Below, in pieces: positions 33,687 to 35,465 of a DNA stretch of 35,465 nucleotides. The notes under the pieces were generated by a model that did not search any database, was not told where the DNA came from, and was given only the letters and a program-made list of their open reading frames with translations. Position 1 is the stretch's first letter, and every line of letters starts with the position of its first letter. Source of the stretch: a bacterium (GTDB lineage Bacteria > Vulcanimicrobiota > Vulcanimicrobiia > Vulcanimicrobiales > SCRA01); the NCBI GenBank assembly GCA_004297985.1, contig SCRA01000051.1, forward strand, positions 1 through 35,465. The letters are read 5' to 3'. The translations under genes and the position numbers were made by a program.

Positions 33687-35322
33687 GATCGGGATTGGCG
33701 GCGAAGACTTCCTCGATGTTGGAGATCACGATCCACGGCACGTCGTGAGCGAGGATGTGCTGCTCTTCGACAAGATCGCTCCTGCGCCGTGCCCGATCGT
33801 AGTGCGTGTCCGCATCTTCCTGGAGACGATCGAAAGCAGGATTGCAGTAGCGCACGTAGTTCTGGCCGTAGGGCGGCACGCTTTTGCACGCAAGAAGATT
33901 CGAGAGATCGGGATCGGGCTGGAGCTGCCACGCGTAGATCGTGAGGTCGTACTTCCCCGTTGCGACGATGCCGCCGGCCGCGTAGGAGCCGAAGAGCAGC
34001 GGTGTGGGATAGCGCTTGTAGTCGAGGGCGATCCCGAGCCGTTTGAACGACGACTCGATGATCAGCACGGTGGAGTCGAGGAGTGGATTGCCCGTGTTCC
34101 CGGCGAGCTCCAAGCGCAACGTTTTGCCGTCTTTGCGGCGCAGGCCGTCGCTCCCCATGCGCCACCCCGCCGCGTCCAGCAGCCGCGCAGCAGCGCCCAG
34201 ATCGTAGCCGTAACCGCGCAGGTGCTGCGCATACGCCCAACTGCTGCTAGGAAAGGGGGAGTCTCCGACGACGCCTACGCGATGGTAGACCTTCGCCCAG
34301 ATCGCCTCGCGGTCGACGGCATGGGCGACTGCTTGACGCACGCGCAGGTCCCGCAAGGCCGGCCGCGCGAGGTTGAAGTCCAGGTGGCGGAAGCTGTTGG
34401 AGACGATGGAGACCGTACGCACGTCCGGCAGCGAGCGCACCTGCGGCACCTCGTTCGATGGAACGCGGACATCGACGTCCAGCTCGTGGGTGCGTACCTG
34501 CGTCAGCACGGTATTCGCATCCGGGATGATCTTGAAGATCACGTGCTTCAAGCCCGGCGCGCCGCCCCAGTAGCGCGGGTTGGCCGCCATCTCCACCTCG
34601 TTGCCGCGCCGCCACGCCGTGTAGACGAAGGGCCCCAGACCTACGGGGAGCTGGTTGTAAGCGACGTGGTTGAGATCCGCGTACTTCGCCAGGAGGTGCT
34701 CGGGTAGAATCGCGGGGTTGCCGACCGGCGTGAAGAACTTGTCCACGAACGGCGCGTAGGGCTTGCGCAGGTGAAAGACGACGGTATACGGGTCCGGCGT
34801 CTCCACGCGCTCGATGAGATCCCAGCCCACGCGTGTCAGCACGTTGTTGCGCGGGTTCTGGATCGCGCGCACGCTGAAGGCGACGTCCCGCGAGGTGAAG
34901 GGTGCGCCGTCGGACCAGACGACGCCGTGGCGCAGCTTGAAGCGCATCGTGCGCCCATCGGCGGAGATGTCGCCGTTGGCCTGCGTCGGCACCTCCACGC
35001 AGAGATCGGGCACCGGCTCGCCGTGCGGGCCAAAGTGGAAGAAATAGCCCATCGTGAACGCCGAGAGGTCGTTTACGAGCAGCTCGGTTGAGAGCATGGG
35101 ATTGAGGTTATCCGGCTCCTCGCCGTCGGCCCAGCGCATCGTTCCGGGAATCGTCCACGGGTGCAGCCCGCCGCTCGCGCCGGTCTCCACTTTCGTGCAT
35201 CCGCCCAGCACGACGAGCAACGCAACGCCGGCGCAGAGCACCATGAGCCCACCCCACGTGCGTTTGAAGCACGCGGCAGCTTGCTGAACGCGTCGCTGCG
35301 GGGCGTGCGACGTCTCTCCCAA
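33625..35322 (-). CDS. Peptide/nickel-type ABC substrate-binding lipoprotein (SBP_bac_5)
   Basis: A 565-residue binding protein of the DppA/OppA class. The lipobox VVLGGC (Cys42) follows a hydrophobic stretch with KR just before it. The mature domain has the usual elements: EEPDNLNPML, LRHGVVWSDGAPFTSRDVAFS (split as LRHGVVWSDG and FTSRDVAFS), LGPFVYTAW and LRDLRVRQAVAHAVDREAI (split as LRDLRVRQAV and HAVDREAI). The TTG at 35322 is preferred because GGAG lies five bases upstream and because it keeps the positive residues of the signal. The ATG at 35244 is the alternative but would lack them. No permease or ATPase gene is beside it. Confidence 0.88.
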   Translation of the reverse strand: MGETSHAPQRRVQQAAACFKRTWGGLMVLCAGVALLVVLGGCTKVETGASGGLHPWTIPGTMRWADGEEPDNLNPMLSTELLVNDLSAFTMGYFFHFGPHGEPVPDLCVEVPTQANGDISADGRTMRFKLRHGVVWSDGAPFTSRDVAFSVRAIQNPRNNVLTRVGWDLIERVETPDPYTVVFHLRKPYAPFVDKFFTPVGNPAILPEHLLAKYADLNHVAYNQLPVGLGPFVYTAWRRGNEVEMAANPRYWGGAPGLKHVIFKIIPDANTVLTQVRTHELDVDVRVPSNEVPQVRSLPDVRTVSIVSNSFRHLDFNLARPALRDLRVRQAVAHAVDREAIWAKVYHRVGVVGDSPFPSSSWAYAQHLRGYGYDLGAAARLLDAAGWRMGSDGLRRKDGKTLRLELAGNTGNPLLDSTVLIIESSFKRLGIALDYKRYPTPLLFGSYAAGGIVATGKYDLTIYAWQLQPDPDLSNLLACKSVPPYGQNYVRYCNPAFDRLQEDADTHYDRARRRSDLVEEQHILAHDVPWIVISNIEEVFAANPDLKGLAPDLDETFWNAAHLST

Positions 35323-35430
35323 GGGGGCTCCGAGGCGCGCGCGGGGCCAGGATGGCGAGAGCGCGCGCGAGGGCAGTAGGAGCGGCGCAGGAGAGCGCCG
35401 CGACGCGCGGCCCCGAGGGAGGGATGTCGC

Positions 35431-35465
35431 ATGCCCCGCAGCATGCTCTTCCGCCGCGTGCTTCA
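35431..35465 (+). CDS. Possible 5' start of a further plus-strand gene, cut by window edge
   Basis: A purine-rich GAGGGAGGG (35415-35423) lies seven bases before ATG at 35431, and the frame reads MPRSMLFRRVL to the window end, the kind of basic start that precedes a membrane or signal segment. An ATG at 35424 in another frame is also possible. It is divergent from the peptide-binding lipoprotein gene. Too little is present to say more. Confidence 0.25.
   Translation, partial: MPRSMLFRRVL

Noticed and set aside
35337-35418. Apparent inverted repeat of CG-rich blocks upstream of the last lipoprotein gene
   Set aside because: The blocks GCGCGGGGCC and CGCGCGGCCCC do not pair over more than a few bases when written as reverse complements.

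Overview
High-GC bacterial chromosome segment with 29 protein genes that I can support, one partial tRNA and one decayed gene. Hfq, TolC-type RND efflux parts, lipoproteins, a heme-bearing outer-membrane beta-barrel and a TonB-receptor remnant all point to a diderm (two-membrane) bacterium. The gene order is not proteobacterial. An uncultured, Eremiobacterota/WPS-2-like lineage is my best guess; this is inference from style and gene order, not a phylogenetic result.

Layout. 1-2544, rightward part: the 5' portion of a tRNA-Pro(CGG) on the minus strand, two single-unit TrkA-type NAD-binding potassium-uptake regulators (GTGA overlap), an ECHDC3-like crotonase lacking both usual catalytic glutamates, and the orphan C-terminus of a TonB-dependent receptor. 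2551-18443, all minus strand, reads from right to left. It begins with a PEGA-domain protein, then a tightly packed block miaB-mutS-mutL-miaA-hfq-dapF-radical SAM joined mostly by 1-4 base stop/start overlaps. Next come a small membrane protein, a Cyc2-like heme/beta-barrel fusion, a cytochrome c with an extra YtkA/FixH-like domain, a multicopper oxidase, an EamA transporter and a LivK-type binding protein.

18525-21126, plus strand: der-plsY-efp. 21145-22185, minus strand: a cysteine-free Rrf2 regulator and a SprT-like metallopeptidase. 22269-24850, plus strand: hpd, an anchored TPR protein and pheA. 24905-29385, minus strand: an RND pump and its lipoprotein adaptor. 29439-32169, minus strand: a LeuA-like DRE-TIM synthase and a type II NADH dehydrogenase. 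32244-33686, plus strand: a GT87-like membrane glycosyltransferase whose 3' end overlaps a convergent peptide-binding lipoprotein gene (33625-35322).

Two things stand out. The first is the five-gene cluster at 3968-8676. It has the parts of a redox route from outer membrane to periplasm: a fused monoheme-porin resembling the Cyc2 iron-oxidation family, a soluble cytochrome c, and a laccase-type copper oxidase. The second is a small insertion of 89-bp period at the mutS/mutL junction. It is flanked by 14-bp direct repeats that include the mutL start codon, carries an 8-bp inverted repeat, and leaves a 27-codon leader frame that keeps the stop/start coupling intact.
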